Of a DNA stretch of 64,000 bases, positions 54,712 to 63,464 are shown in pieces (the first letter of the stretch is position 1; each line of letters starts with the position of its first letter). Source of the DNA: GCA-2862585 sp965277895 (lineage in GTDB: Bacteria > Bacteroidota > Bacteroidia > Flavobacteriales > UBA7312); the NCBI GenBank assembly GCA_965277895.1, contig CBDIDR010000001.1, forward strand, positions 1,116,001-1,180,000, written 5' to 3'. The position numbers and the translations under genes are program-made. The notes beneath the pieces are model-generated. The model had not been told where the DNA came from and made no database searches. It saw only the letters and a list, made by a program, of their open reading frames with translations.

Positions 54712-55416
54712 ATGGATTTAAAAGGCAAGCACATTTTATTAACCGGAGGTAGTTTGGGTATTGGTAAATCAACAGCCAAGAAGTTAGTGGATAAAGGAGC
54801 AAAGGTTTTAATCACAGGACGTAATGCTGAACGCTTAAAAGTTGCTTCTGAATATTCAGGTGCTGAAGCTATTGTGTTTGATGTTTCTGATTTGGATAAT
54901 ATCACTGAAAATGCTCAGAAATGCCTTGACCTATTGGACGGTAAAGTGGATGTCCTAATTAACAATGCAGGAATTGGTTCATTTGAAAAAGTCGAAGATA
55001 TAAATCACGAGCAATTTCTAGAAGTATTTAATACTAACGTTTTTGGTTTGGCTTTATTAAGTAAAGAGATAATTCCTACAATGAAATCTCAACAATCGGC
55101 TACGATTATTAATATTGGTTCTTCAGCAAGTGTTAAAGGTTTTGCCAGAGGAAGCGTTTATGCTGCCTCAAAATTTGCAGTTAGAGCTTTGACACAATGT
55201 TGGCAAGCAGAATTACGACCTTTTAACATAAGAGTATGTCAGCTAAACCCTAGTGAAGTGACAACTGCTTTTTACAATCAAGAGCGTATAGAGAGGGTAG
55301 AAGAAAAGAAAAAACTATCGCCTAATGAAATAGCTCACTCCATTATATCAGTACTGGAAATGGAAGATAAAGGCTTCATTACCGAACTAAATGTTTGGGC
55401 AACTAATCCTTTTTAA
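54712..55416 (+). CDS. Short-chain dehydrogenase/reductase
   Basis: A 234-residue classical SDR. The cofactor motif is TGGSLGIGKSTAKKL (TGxxxGIG), then NNAGIGSFE, Ser in NIGSSASVKG, and the catalytic YAASK. It resembles 3-ketoacyl-ACP reductase and related enzymes, but the substrate is not determinable. It begins 2 bp after the secreted nuclease gene, so it is probably translated from the same transcript. No signal peptide, so it is cytosolic and probably functionally unrelated to the nuclease. Confidence 0.9.
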   Translation: MDLKGKHILLTGGSLGIGKSTAKKLVDKGAKVLITGRNAERLKVASEYSGAEAIVFDVSDLDNITENAQKCLDLLDGKVDVLINNAGIGSFEKVEDINHEQFLEVFNTNVFGLALLSKEIIPTMKSQQSATIINIGSSASVKGFARGSVYAASKFAVRALTQCWQAELRPFNIRVCQLNPSEVTTAFYNQERIERVEEKKKLSPNEIAHSIISVLEMEDKGFITELNVWATNPF

Positions 55417-55422
55417 TTAATT

Positions 55423-55632
55423 CTATTTTTTCTTATCGAAAAAGGCATCTAGTATAGTCTTAAGTCCTTTGTAAGCAAAGAAGAATAGACATAAGATAAA
55501 GAAAACGCCCAATGCTTGTAATGCCAAACTGCCTTTGCTATTGCCAATAAATAAAGTGACAGCAGCAGTAAAAATAAAAAAGATGGACATGGAAATCCAT
55601 ATCATGCCATTACTCAGTTTTTGTTTATCCAT
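55423..55632 (-). CDS. DUF6095 family small membrane protein
   Basis: A 69-residue protein with two hydrophobic helices (MIWISMSIFFIFTAAVTLFI and ALGVFFILCLFFFAYKGLK). The ending YKGLKTILDAFFDKKK is typical of DUF6095, a family limited to Bacteroidota. Function unknown. Its ATG overlaps the end of murQ by 8 bases, which indicates translational coupling, an arrangement seen in other members of the group. Confidence 0.8.
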   Translation of the reverse strand: MDKQKLSNGMIWISMSIFFIFTAAVTLFIGNSKGSLALQALGVFFILCLFFFAYKGLKTILDAFFDKKK

Positions 55633-56434
55633 TGTTGTATTTGTTTAGGGCGGCTCTTACGCTTCCGGTTTGCTCTATTAATTCTTTGGCAGAATCGTAG
55701 TCCAGTCCTGTTTCTTCAGCTACCATAAGTGTGCCTCTATCAACAAGCTTATCGTTACTTAACTGCATATCCACCATTCTATTTCCCTTTACTCTTCCTA
55801 ACTTTATCATTAATGAAGTAGAAATCATATTCAACACTAATTTTTGTGCTGTGCCAGCCTTCATTCGTGTACTACCCGTTACAAATTCAGGGCCAACAAC
55901 AACTTCAATAGGGAATTGAGATACTGAAGCAAGGGGAGAGCCTTCATTACACGTAATACAAGCCGTAAGTATATTATTTGATTTACATTTTTCAAGACCT
56001 CCAATAACGTAAGGTGTTGTACCAGAAGCAGCTATACCTATTACGGAATCTAATTCACTAATATTATGCTCTTTTAAGTCTTTCCAAGCTTGTAGAGTAT
56101 CATCTTCAGCAAATTCAACGGCTTTTCTAATAGCTGAATCGCCACCAGCTATAATACCTATTACATGGTCGTGAGATACTCCAAATGTTGGAGGGCATTC
56201 TGAGGCATCGACAATACCTAATCTTCCACTAGTGCCAGCACCTATGTAGAACAGTCGACCGCCTTTTTCCATTCTAGAGAAAATAGCATTAACAGTTTCC
56301 TCAATCATTGGAATAACAGCTTCAACAGAAGTTGCTACCTTTTTATCTTCTTCATTGATACCCTTTAATAGACTTAGAGTATCCATTTTGTCTAGATTAT
56401 TGTGATTGGAAACTTGTTCGGTTGTTTTTTTCAT
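55625..56434 (-). CDS. murQ: N-acetylmuramic acid 6-phosphate etherase
   Basis: MurQ splits N-acetylmuramic acid 6-phosphate into GlcNAc 6-phosphate and lactate, recycling cell-wall sugars in the cytoplasm. 269 residues, slightly short of the usual 290-300. The SIS domain shows FYIGAGTSGRLGIVDASECPP, the conserved GDSAIRKAVEFAEDD with its catalytic Glu region, GIAASGTTPYVIGGL, and GSTRMKAGTAQKLVLNM. It lies 3 bp downstream of the E1 gene on the same strand and overlaps the DUF6095 gene. Confidence 0.95.
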   Translation of the reverse strand: MKKTTEQVSNHNNLDKMDTLSLLKGINEEDKKVATSVEAVIPMIEETVNAIFSRMEKGGRLFYIGAGTSGRLGIVDASECPPTFGVSHDHVIGIIAGGDSAIRKAVEFAEDDTLQAWKDLKEHNISELDSVIGIAASGTTPYVIGGLEKCKSNNILTACITCNEGSPLASVSQFPIEVVVGPEFVTGSTRMKAGTAQKLVLNMISTSLMIKLGRVKGNRMVDMQLSNDKLVDRGTLMVAEETGLDYDSAKELIEQTGSVRAALNKYNNG

Positions 56435-56437
56435 TCT

Positions 56438-58855
56438 CTATAATGTGGGGTATTTTTTAGGGTTATGTTCGTGCATAATATCATAAACCTTTTCAAAAAT
56501 ATCATCCGTATTAGGTTTAGAGAAATAATCTCCATCTTCACCATAAGCAGGTCGGTGGTCTTTTGATGAAATTGTTTTTGGCTCACAATCTAAGTGGAAA
56601 TATCCTTTTTGTTCTTCCAATACTTTTTGCATCATAAAGGCAGTAGCACCAGCCGATACATCTTCGTCAATAAAGACCACTTTATTAGTCTTTTTTAGGC
56701 TTTCTACAATAGCATGATTTGTATCAAATGGTAATAAGCTTTGAACGTCGATAACCTCACATGAAACTTCAACTTTCTCTAGTTCTTTGGCTGCTTCGCT
56801 TACAATTCGCCAAGTAGAACCATATGTTACTAGAGTGATATCACTTCCTTCTTTAGTAATTTCTGGTACACCTACTGGTGTAGTAAATTCACCAAGATTT
56901 GAAGGTAATTTTTCTTTTAATCGGTAACCGTTTAGGCATTCTACTACAATAGCTGGTTCATCACTTTTCAGTAGTGTATTGTAAAAACCAGCTGCCTTGG
57001 TCATATTTCGAGGGACAAGTACATGCATACCTCTTAAGCCATTTAGCATCATGCCGAGAGGTGAGCCAGAATGCCAAATGCCTTCTAGTCTATGGCCTCT
57101 TGTTCTAATGATTAAAGGAGCTTTTTGTTTACCTTTTGTTCTATAATGAAGGGTTGATAAATCATCAGACATACCCTGAAAACAGTAAAGTAAATAGTCC
57201 AAATATTGGATTTCTGCGATAGGTCTAAGTCCTCGCATAGCCATACCAATTCCTTGTCCTAAAATAGTTGCTTCACGAATACCAGTATCAGATACCCTAA
57301 GTTCACCATACTTTTGTTGTAAGCCCTCAAGTCCTTGATTAACACCACCAATCTGCCCGCTATCTTCTCCAAAGACCAACACTTCAGGGTGCTTTGAAAG
57401 AATTGCATCAAAATTATCTCGGATAATTACTCTAGCATCAACTTCTTCGGCATCACTATTGTAGCTTGGCTCAATTGACTCTACTTTATCTATGGATTGT
57501 TTTGACTGACTGTATAGATGAGAACTGTATCTGTCTTGATTTTCATCATTCCACAAACTCAGTTGAGTTTTAATTTTTTGTTTAGCATTCGTATTTTCTC
57601 CTCTAACTAGTCGTAGGGCTGAACGCAAAGCGGAAAATATATTTCTACGGTGTGGATTAAGTTTGGCATCAAACTCTAGCTTTTCTTTGATGGATTTAAT
57701 GAAAACTCCATTTGAACTTTCGTTTATTAACTCATCCAATAATTGAGTTGCTAGACTTAACTCAGAGAGAATAGGGGATTGGTAAGCCTTCCAGGCTGTA
57801 TTTTTTTGCTTTGAAACCTCTTTTTTAATTTCAGCCCTCAAAGTATCAAGTTCTTCAGTATTTGAAATAGAATTGCTTACAATCCATTCTTTAAACAAGT
57901 CGATACAATCAAAATCTGATTCCCACTGTAAACGTTCTTTGGATTTATACCTTTCATGAGAGCCTGAAGTAGAATGCCCTTGTGGCTGGGTCATTTCTAT
58001 GACGTGAACTAGAACAGGAACGTGTTCTTTCCTAGCTATTTTTTCAGCTTTTTCATAGGCTTCAATTAAAGCGGGATAATCCCATCCTTTTACTTTTATA
58101 ATCTCAAAACCTTTTCCATTCTTATCTCTTTGGAATCCTTTGAGTATTTCGGAAATATTTTCCTTTGTAGTTTGATGCTTACTGTGTACAGAAATACCAT
58201 ACCCATCGTCCCAAACAGACATAACCATTGGGATTTGCAAAACTCCTGCAGCATTAATGGCTTCAAAAAAGTGACCTTCTGAGGTTGATGCATTTCCTAT
58301 AGTACCCCAAGCAATTTCATTTCCATTTTTAGAAAAAGATGTCCAGTCTTTGAGGTCTTTATTTTCTCTAAATACTTTTGACGCCTGAGCAAGACCTACT
58401 AATCTAGGCATTTGACCTGCTGTACAAGAAATATCCGATGCTGAATTGTATTGTTCTGTTAGAGCTCTCCAACTACCATCTTCATTTAGAGATTGAGTTG
58501 AAAAGTGTGCTACCATCTGACGGCCACCAGACTGTGGCTCGGCATCTATATCTGCATGACCATACAGAGCAGCAAAAAATTGCTGAACAGTTAATTCGTC
58601 GATAGCCATCATAAAGGTTTGGTCTCTGTAGTATCCTGAGCGGAAATCACCCTTTTTAAAACAGCGAGCCATGGCTATTTGAGCTAACTCTTTACCATCA
58701 CCAAAGATTCCAAAACTTCCCTTACCAGAAAGAACTTCTCTTCGCCCCATAAGACTCATCTCTCTACTTCTACAAGCTACTTTATAGTCATTAATGACAG
58801 ATGCAGTAAAATCGTTGTAGGTGAGTTCTTCTGTTTTGGATTCTTTTGTAGTCAT
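56438..58855 (-). CDS. Fused alpha/beta E1 component of a 2-oxoacid dehydrogenase
   Basis: 805 residues combining E1 alpha (about 20-440) and beta (about 475-805) subunits, the form found in Bacteroidota for the branched-chain or pyruvate-like 2-oxoacid dehydrogenase. Alpha carries GYYRDQTFMMAI, the thiamine diphosphate region GTIGNASTSEGHFFEAINAA with VWDDGYGIS, and the phosphorylation-loop-like HSTSGSHERYKS. Beta carries VFGEDSGQIGGV, REATILGQGIGMAMRGLRP and a C-terminal VIDVQSLLPFD. The usual metal-ligand Asp is Asn here (GTIGN). Thiamine-dependent decarboxylation of a branched 2-oxoacid is the likely reaction; E2 and E3 are elsewhere. Confidence 0.9.
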   Translation of the reverse strand: MTTKESKTEELTYNDFTASVINDYKVACRSREMSLMGRREVLSGKGSFGIFGDGKELAQIAMARCFKKGDFRSGYYRDQTFMMAIDELTVQQFFAALYGHADIDAEPQSGGRQMVAHFSTQSLNEDGSWRALTEQYNSASDISCTAGQMPRLVGLAQASKVFRENKDLKDWTSFSKNGNEIAWGTIGNASTSEGHFFEAINAAGVLQIPMVMSVWDDGYGISVHSKHQTTKENISEILKGFQRDKNGKGFEIIKVKGWDYPALIEAYEKAEKIARKEHVPVLVHVIEMTQPQGHSTSGSHERYKSKERLQWESDFDCIDLFKEWIVSNSISNTEELDTLRAEIKKEVSKQKNTAWKAYQSPILSELSLATQLLDELINESSNGVFIKSIKEKLEFDAKLNPHRRNIFSALRSALRLVRGENTNAKQKIKTQLSLWNDENQDRYSSHLYSQSKQSIDKVESIEPSYNSDAEEVDARVIIRDNFDAILSKHPEVLVFGEDSGQIGGVNQGLEGLQQKYGELRVSDTGIREATILGQGIGMAMRGLRPIAEIQYLDYLLYCFQGMSDDLSTLHYRTKGKQKAPLIIRTRGHRLEGIWHSGSPLGMMLNGLRGMHVLVPRNMTKAAGFYNTLLKSDEPAIVVECLNGYRLKEKLPSNLGEFTTPVGVPEITKEGSDITLVTYGSTWRIVSEAAKELEKVEVSCEVIDVQSLLPFDTNHAIVESLKKTNKVVFIDEDVSAGATAFMMQKVLEEQKGYFHLDCEPKTISSKDHRPAYGEDGDYFSKPNTDDIFEKVYDIMHEHNPKKYPTL

Positions 58856-58897
58856 TTAGCTTGGGGTTTGATTTCGCGAAATTAAGAAAAAACAGCC

Positions 58898-59752
58898 TTA
58901 TAGTAAGATGTCAAGTATGACAAATGCACCAAAAACAACAGACGCAATACCATTTGTAGTGAAAAAAGCTAAATTAACTCTACTCAAGTCTTTTTCAGAA
59001 ATGATAGTATGTTGATATATTAGTAGGGCAGAGAACAATGCAAAACCAATCCAATATAGTAGATTTATTTCTAGTAATACTCCTGCATATGCAAGAGAGA
59101 GGAAGGTGATGAGATGGAAAAATTTACTCAAATTCAAGGCCTTTTTTCTACCTAAGAATACGGGTATAGAATTTAGTTTATTCTCTTTATCAAAGGTATC
59201 ATCCTGAAGGGCGTAGATGATATCAAATCCAGATACCCAAAACAATACAGCAACTGAAAATAAAATGGGAGTTAGTGCAAATTCTCCAGATACTGCCAAA
59301 TATGCACCTAGTGGTGCTAGTGCTAATCCTAAACCTAAAACTAGGTGGCACAAAGACGTAAATCTTTTGGTGTAGCTGTAACCTAAAACAACTATCAATG
59401 CAATGGGTGATAAATAAAAACAAAGTGTATTTATAAAATAGGTTGTAATTATAAAGTTTACACTAGTGAAAATAACAAATAGGAGTGCTGCCTTAGGACT
59501 AATTACACCTTTTGGAATTTCACGAACTTCGGCCGTTCGTGGATTTTTTAAATCAATATCCCTATCAATATATCTATTAAATGCCATAGCAGCAGAACGA
59601 GCAAATACCATACACATCAATACCAAAACCAAATTTCCCCAATCAAAACCAAACTGACTACTTGCTAAGAAAAAACCGATTAGAGCAAATGGCAATGCAA
59701 ACACAGTATGACTGAATTTTATAAGCGATAGGTAATTATTTAGTGTTGCCAT
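58898..59752 (-). CDS. UbiA-family prenyltransferase, probably menaquinone (futalosine) type
   Basis: 284 residues, eight or nine membrane helices. The two Asp-rich motifs that bind the prenyl diphosphate and magnesium are present: AMAFNRYIDRDIDLKNPR and YALQDDTFDKENKLNSIP. The exact style (NRYIDRDID; LNSIPVFLG) matches the 'putative 4-hydroxybenzoate polyprenyltransferase' group, which serves the futalosine route as MqnP. Since Bacteroidota make menaquinone, I favour that role over ubiquinone synthesis. It lies 42 bp upstream of the E1 gene and 7 bp after the protease gene, all minus strand. Confidence 0.85.
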   Translation of the reverse strand: MATLNNYLSLIKFSHTVFALPFALIGFFLASSQFGFDWGNLVLVLMCMVFARSAAMAFNRYIDRDIDLKNPRTAEVREIPKGVISPKAALLFVIFTSVNFIITTYFINTLCFYLSPIALIVVLGYSYTKRFTSLCHLVLGLGLALAPLGAYLAVSGEFALTPILFSVAVLFWVSGFDIIYALQDDTFDKENKLNSIPVFLGRKKALNLSKFFHLITFLSLAYAGVLLEINLLYWIGFALFSALLIYQHTIISEKDLSRVNLAFFTTNGIASVVFGAFVILDILL

Positions 59753-59759
59753 AGTTGAT

Positions 59760-61463
59760 TTATTTTGCCCAAACTTTTCTTAAAATGAGTTGTTTGTCAC
59801 TAGCTTTATCCATCATTTTTAGGTTGTAAATGGGGTAGAAGTTACCGCTATCTAATTTGACTTTAATTGTTTCAAAACGTTTTTTGATTTCTAGAGTTAC
59901 AACCTCATCAGTATCTTTAATGATGTCATTAAGTTTTGAGTCGTTTGCAGCAGTTCCATTAACAGACAAAATCTCATCGCCTACAGCAATGCCTTTACTT
60001 TCTGCTTCACAAGTATTCTGTATTTTCTTAATAATGTGTTTGCCGTTTTGAACAATTGAAATAAACCCAAATTTATGTGCACTTAATGACTGGTTGTTTG
60101 TTTTTACTAATTCAAAACCAACGTAAGAAAGAGCTTCAGTAAGTGTTTTCGTATACTCTTCTGTTCCGTAGATGTGATTGTTAAATACTTCACTAACTTT
60201 TAGACTTCCGTACTTGACGCATAATTGCTGGAAATCATCTTCAGTATATCCACTGTTTCGATAGTCTTCATACAATTCTGTCATTACATCATTAAGAGAA
60301 TGTTTTCCTTCAGAATGCTTTATGATGAACAAGTCTATCATCAACATATTTAATGCTCCATCAGCGTATATAGAGGTTTTTCTATTGGGAATTCCTAAAC
60401 TGTAGCCATCGAGCCAAGTATCAAAAGCACTATTAGCTACTGAAAGGTTATGTCTACCGTCATTTTCATAATGGCGTTTTAAGTTTTCGTTTTGAGTTTT
60501 TATAAATTGTTCCCAATTGAACACATGGCCACGTTTTAGCATCAAATCACCCATGTATGTAGTAACCCCTTCAGCTACATAGCCTAATTTGGAGTAGTTT
60601 TCTTTGGTGTAATCGTAGGGTAACATTTCTTTTGGACGAATGGCTTTTATATTCCAAGTATGGTAAAGCTCATGAGAACAAATTCCTAGAATATTATCGT
60701 ATTTGGTTTTAAAAACATCCTCTTTGTCACCCATTAATATTACCGTTGAATTGGTGTGTTCAACACCATGATAACTAGGGTATGGTGTGATTTGAAATAA
60801 GAAGTGATAATCGTCCACTGGAAGACTTTTAAAGCATTCTACCTGTGCTTTTGTAAAGCCTATAAAATCGGCTTTAACTTTTTCAAAGTCAGGCTTACAT
60901 TTCCCTTGTATCCAAAGGTGATAAGTAATGCCATCAACAATGTATTCGTCATGCAGTAGGCTGTTTGATGCAATAAATGGTGATTCGGCTAATTGATCAA
61001 AACTATTAGCGAACAAATAGCCATCATCGTTCATTTTCATTCCACAAGCAATTTTGTAGTCTGAAGGTATTTCCAATTCAAGCTGACAGGCTGAATTTTC
61101 TCTGCCTACTACATACATACAGCAGTTTACTGGATTAACGTAGAGTTGATTCTCATCCAAATAGGTAGAGCCTGCATCCAACTCATTAGCGTAGTAGTTA
61201 TAGGTTATAGTTACACTACTAGCATTATGACATTCTACTTCCCAACAATCCTTTGTTGTTTTTTGAAAAGGCAATTCATTTCCGTTTTCATCAAAGGCAT
61301 TCCACTTTTGAATATTTTTAGCAAAATCACCAAGTTCATATCTACCAGGTCTCCAAGCAGGAAGCTGAAAACATAGTTCTTTATCCCCATTAGTTTGGAC
61401 GGTTAAATCTATGTCTATAAGGTGTTTATATGCTTTTTTGTACGAAAATAAGTAGTGTGTCAT
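59760..61463 (-). CDS. M61 glycyl aminopeptidase-like metalloprotease with PDZ domain
   Basis: 567 residues. An N-terminal beta domain (1-170) precedes the catalytic domain. The zinc site GICSHELYHTWNIKAIRPKE near residue 265 contains HExxH, followed by GYVAEGVTTYMGDL with the third-ligand Glu. A PDZ domain occupies about residues 465-545 (AESKGIAVGDEILSVNG). The order matches the M61 family. No signal peptide is evident, so it is likely cytosolic. It is the first gene of a minus-strand run with the prenyltransferase and E1 genes and is divergent from parE. Confidence 0.92.
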   Translation of the reverse strand: MTHYLFSYKKAYKHLIDIDLTVQTNGDKELCFQLPAWRPGRYELGDFAKNIQKWNAFDENGNELPFQKTTKDCWEVECHNASSVTITYNYYANELDAGSTYLDENQLYVNPVNCCMYVVGRENSACQLELEIPSDYKIACGMKMNDDGYLFANSFDQLAESPFIASNSLLHDEYIVDGITYHLWIQGKCKPDFEKVKADFIGFTKAQVECFKSLPVDDYHFLFQITPYPSYHGVEHTNSTVILMGDKEDVFKTKYDNILGICSHELYHTWNIKAIRPKEMLPYDYTKENYSKLGYVAEGVTTYMGDLMLKRGHVFNWEQFIKTQNENLKRHYENDGRHNLSVANSAFDTWLDGYSLGIPNRKTSIYADGALNMLMIDLFIIKHSEGKHSLNDVMTELYEDYRNSGYTEDDFQQLCVKYGSLKVSEVFNNHIYGTEEYTKTLTEALSYVGFELVKTNNQSLSAHKFGFISIVQNGKHIIKKIQNTCEAESKGIAVGDEILSVNGTAANDSKLNDIIKDTDEVVTLEIKKRFETIKVKLDSGNFYPIYNLKMMDKASDKQLILRKVWAK

Positions 61464-61482
61464 TTGGTCTGAATAATGGGCT

Positions 61483-61490
61483 CAAAGATA
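61483..61490 (-). promoter_or_regulatory. -7 promoter box for the M61 protease gene
   Basis: On the minus strand TATCTTTG is an exact TAnnTTTG match 19 bases before the protease ATG. No convincing -33 element at the expected spacing. Confidence 0.5.
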
Positions 61491-61605
61491 CAGATTCTTA
61501 GTTGAAAACTCTGTTAATAAAGTTGACTGACTTTGTAGCTTATTAACTAGTGCTTTTTTATTTTTACACTCCTATATTAATCAGACCAAATTTAAAGCTC
61601 AAAAA

Positions 61606-63459
61606 ATGGCAGAGAATCAGTATACAGAAGATAATATTCGCTCACTTGACTGGAAGGAGCATATTCGTCTTCGTCCAGGTATGTATATTGGTAAGTTAGG
61701 AGATGGTTCTTCAGCTGATGATGGTATTTATATTCTTATCAAAGAGGTAATAGATAACTCCATTGATGAATATGTAATGGGCAATGGGAAGACAGTTGAA
61801 GTTACAATCAGAGACAAAAAAGTATCTGTTAGAGATTATGGTCGTGGCATTCCACTTGGCAAAGTGGTTGATTGTGTATCTAAAATAAATACGGGTGCCA
61901 AGTACGATTCCAAAGCGTTTAAGAAATCTGTTGGACTTAATGGAGTAGGTACCAAGGCGGTTAATGCATTATCCAGTTATTTTAAAATTCAGAGTGTTAG
62001 GGATGAACAAACTAAACTTGCTGAGTTTGAGAGTGGGGCTGTAACCAACGATGCACCGATTGAAAGCTCTTCTTTAAGAAAAGGAACTAAAGTAACCTTC
62101 ATTCCTGACCATAGTATTTTTGGTAATTTCCGTTTTCTTAATGAGTATGTTGAGAAAATGCTATGGAATTATTGCTACTTAAATCCAGGACTTACCATTT
62201 TGTACAATGGCGAAAAATTATACTCTGAAAATGGTCTAAGAGATTTATTGGAGCAAAATATAGATTCCAAAATTGTCTATCCTATTATTCATCTAAAGGG
62301 TGAAGACATTGAAATAGCTATGACCCATTCTCAAAAAGGCTATGGCGAACAGTATTACTCTTTTGTTAATGGTCAGCATACCACACAAGGTGGTACTCAC
62401 CAATCCTCATTTAGAGAAGCAGTAGTGAAAACAGTGAGAGAGTTTTATGGCAAAAATTTTGATGCCGTAGATATTAGACAAAGTATCGTTGCTGCTGTTA
62501 GTGTTAAAGTGATTGAGCCTGTATTTGAATCTCAAACTAAAACAAAGTTAGGGTCAAACGATATAGGTCCTGGAATGATGACTATTAGGACATTCATCAA
62601 TGATTTTATTAAAACTCATTTAGATAATTACCTGCATAAGAATCTGGAAACTGCAGATTTATTATTGAAGAAAATTATCGAAGCCGAAAAGGAAAGAAAA
62701 GCTTTAGCAGGAGTAAGGAAATTGGCTAAAGAAAGAGCTAAAAAGGCCAATCTTCACAATAGAAAATTAAGGGATTGTCGAGTTCATTATAACAATCACA
62801 AGAACGATAAACGATTCGATACAACTTTATTCATTACTGAGGGTGATTCAGCAAGTGGATCCATTACAAAAGTAAGAGACGTTAACACTCAAGCTGTATT
62901 TAGCCTCAAAGGTAAACCTCTTAATTCATATGGGCTTACTAAAAAGATTGTATACGAAAACGAAGAGTTTAATCTTTTACAAGCGGCTCTAAACATAGAA
63001 GACGGTTTAGAAGGTTTGCGTTACAAAAATGTAGTTATTGCTACAGATGCCGATGTTGATGGTATGCACATCAGATTATTATTAATAACCTTCTTTTTAC
63101 AGTTCTTCCCAGAGCTAATTAGAGAAGGGTATTTATATATATTGGAAACGCCTTTATTTAGGGTAAGAAACAAGAAAGAAACTATTTACTGTTACTCAGA
63201 TGCCGAACGTCTTGAGGCTATGAATAAGTTGGGTAAAAAACCAGAAGTTACACGATTTAAAGGTCTTGGAGAAATTTCGCCAAATGAGTTCAAACATTTC
63301 ATTGGGAAGGATATTAGACTAGAGCCTGTAATTATAGGAAAAAAGATGAGCGTTGAAGAATTATTGTCATTCTACATGGGTAAAAATACTCCTGAAAGAC
63401 AAGAGTTTATCATAGATAATTTACGATTTGAAAACGATAAAGAATTAGAAGATAATTAA
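61606..63459 (+). CDS. parE: DNA topoisomerase IV subunit B
   Basis: 617 residues, the size of Bacteroidota ParE (GyrB is longer). The ATPase part has IRLRPGMYIG, EVIDNSIDEYVMG (the GHKL Asn and Glu), DYGRGIPLG, GLNGVGTKAVNALS and QTKTKLGSND. The TOPRIM domain has FITEGDSASG, SLKGKPLNS and the metal-binding ATDADVDGMHI. It ends with RFKGLGEISPNEFKHFIG, typical for type II topoisomerase B subunits. With ParC it unlinks daughter chromosomes. parC follows after 5 bp, so the two form an operon. Confidence 0.94.
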   Translation: MAENQYTEDNIRSLDWKEHIRLRPGMYIGKLGDGSSADDGIYILIKEVIDNSIDEYVMGNGKTVEVTIRDKKVSVRDYGRGIPLGKVVDCVSKINTGAKYDSKAFKKSVGLNGVGTKAVNALSSYFKIQSVRDEQTKLAEFESGAVTNDAPIESSSLRKGTKVTFIPDHSIFGNFRFLNEYVEKMLWNYCYLNPGLTILYNGEKLYSENGLRDLLEQNIDSKIVYPIIHLKGEDIEIAMTHSQKGYGEQYYSFVNGQHTTQGGTHQSSFREAVVKTVREFYGKNFDAVDIRQSIVAAVSVKVIEPVFESQTKTKLGSNDIGPGMMTIRTFINDFIKTHLDNYLHKNLETADLLLKKIIEAEKERKALAGVRKLAKERAKKANLHNRKLRDCRVHYNNHKNDKRFDTTLFITEGDSASGSITKVRDVNTQAVFSLKGKPLNSYGLTKKIVYENEEFNLLQAALNIEDGLEGLRYKNVVIATDADVDGMHIRLLLITFFLQFFPELIREGYLYILETPLFRVRNKKETIYCYSDAERLEAMNKLGKKPEVTRFKGLGEISPNEFKHFIGKDIRLEPVIIGKKMSVEELLSFYMGKNTPERQEFIIDNLRFENDKELEDN

Positions 63460-63464
63460 AACAC

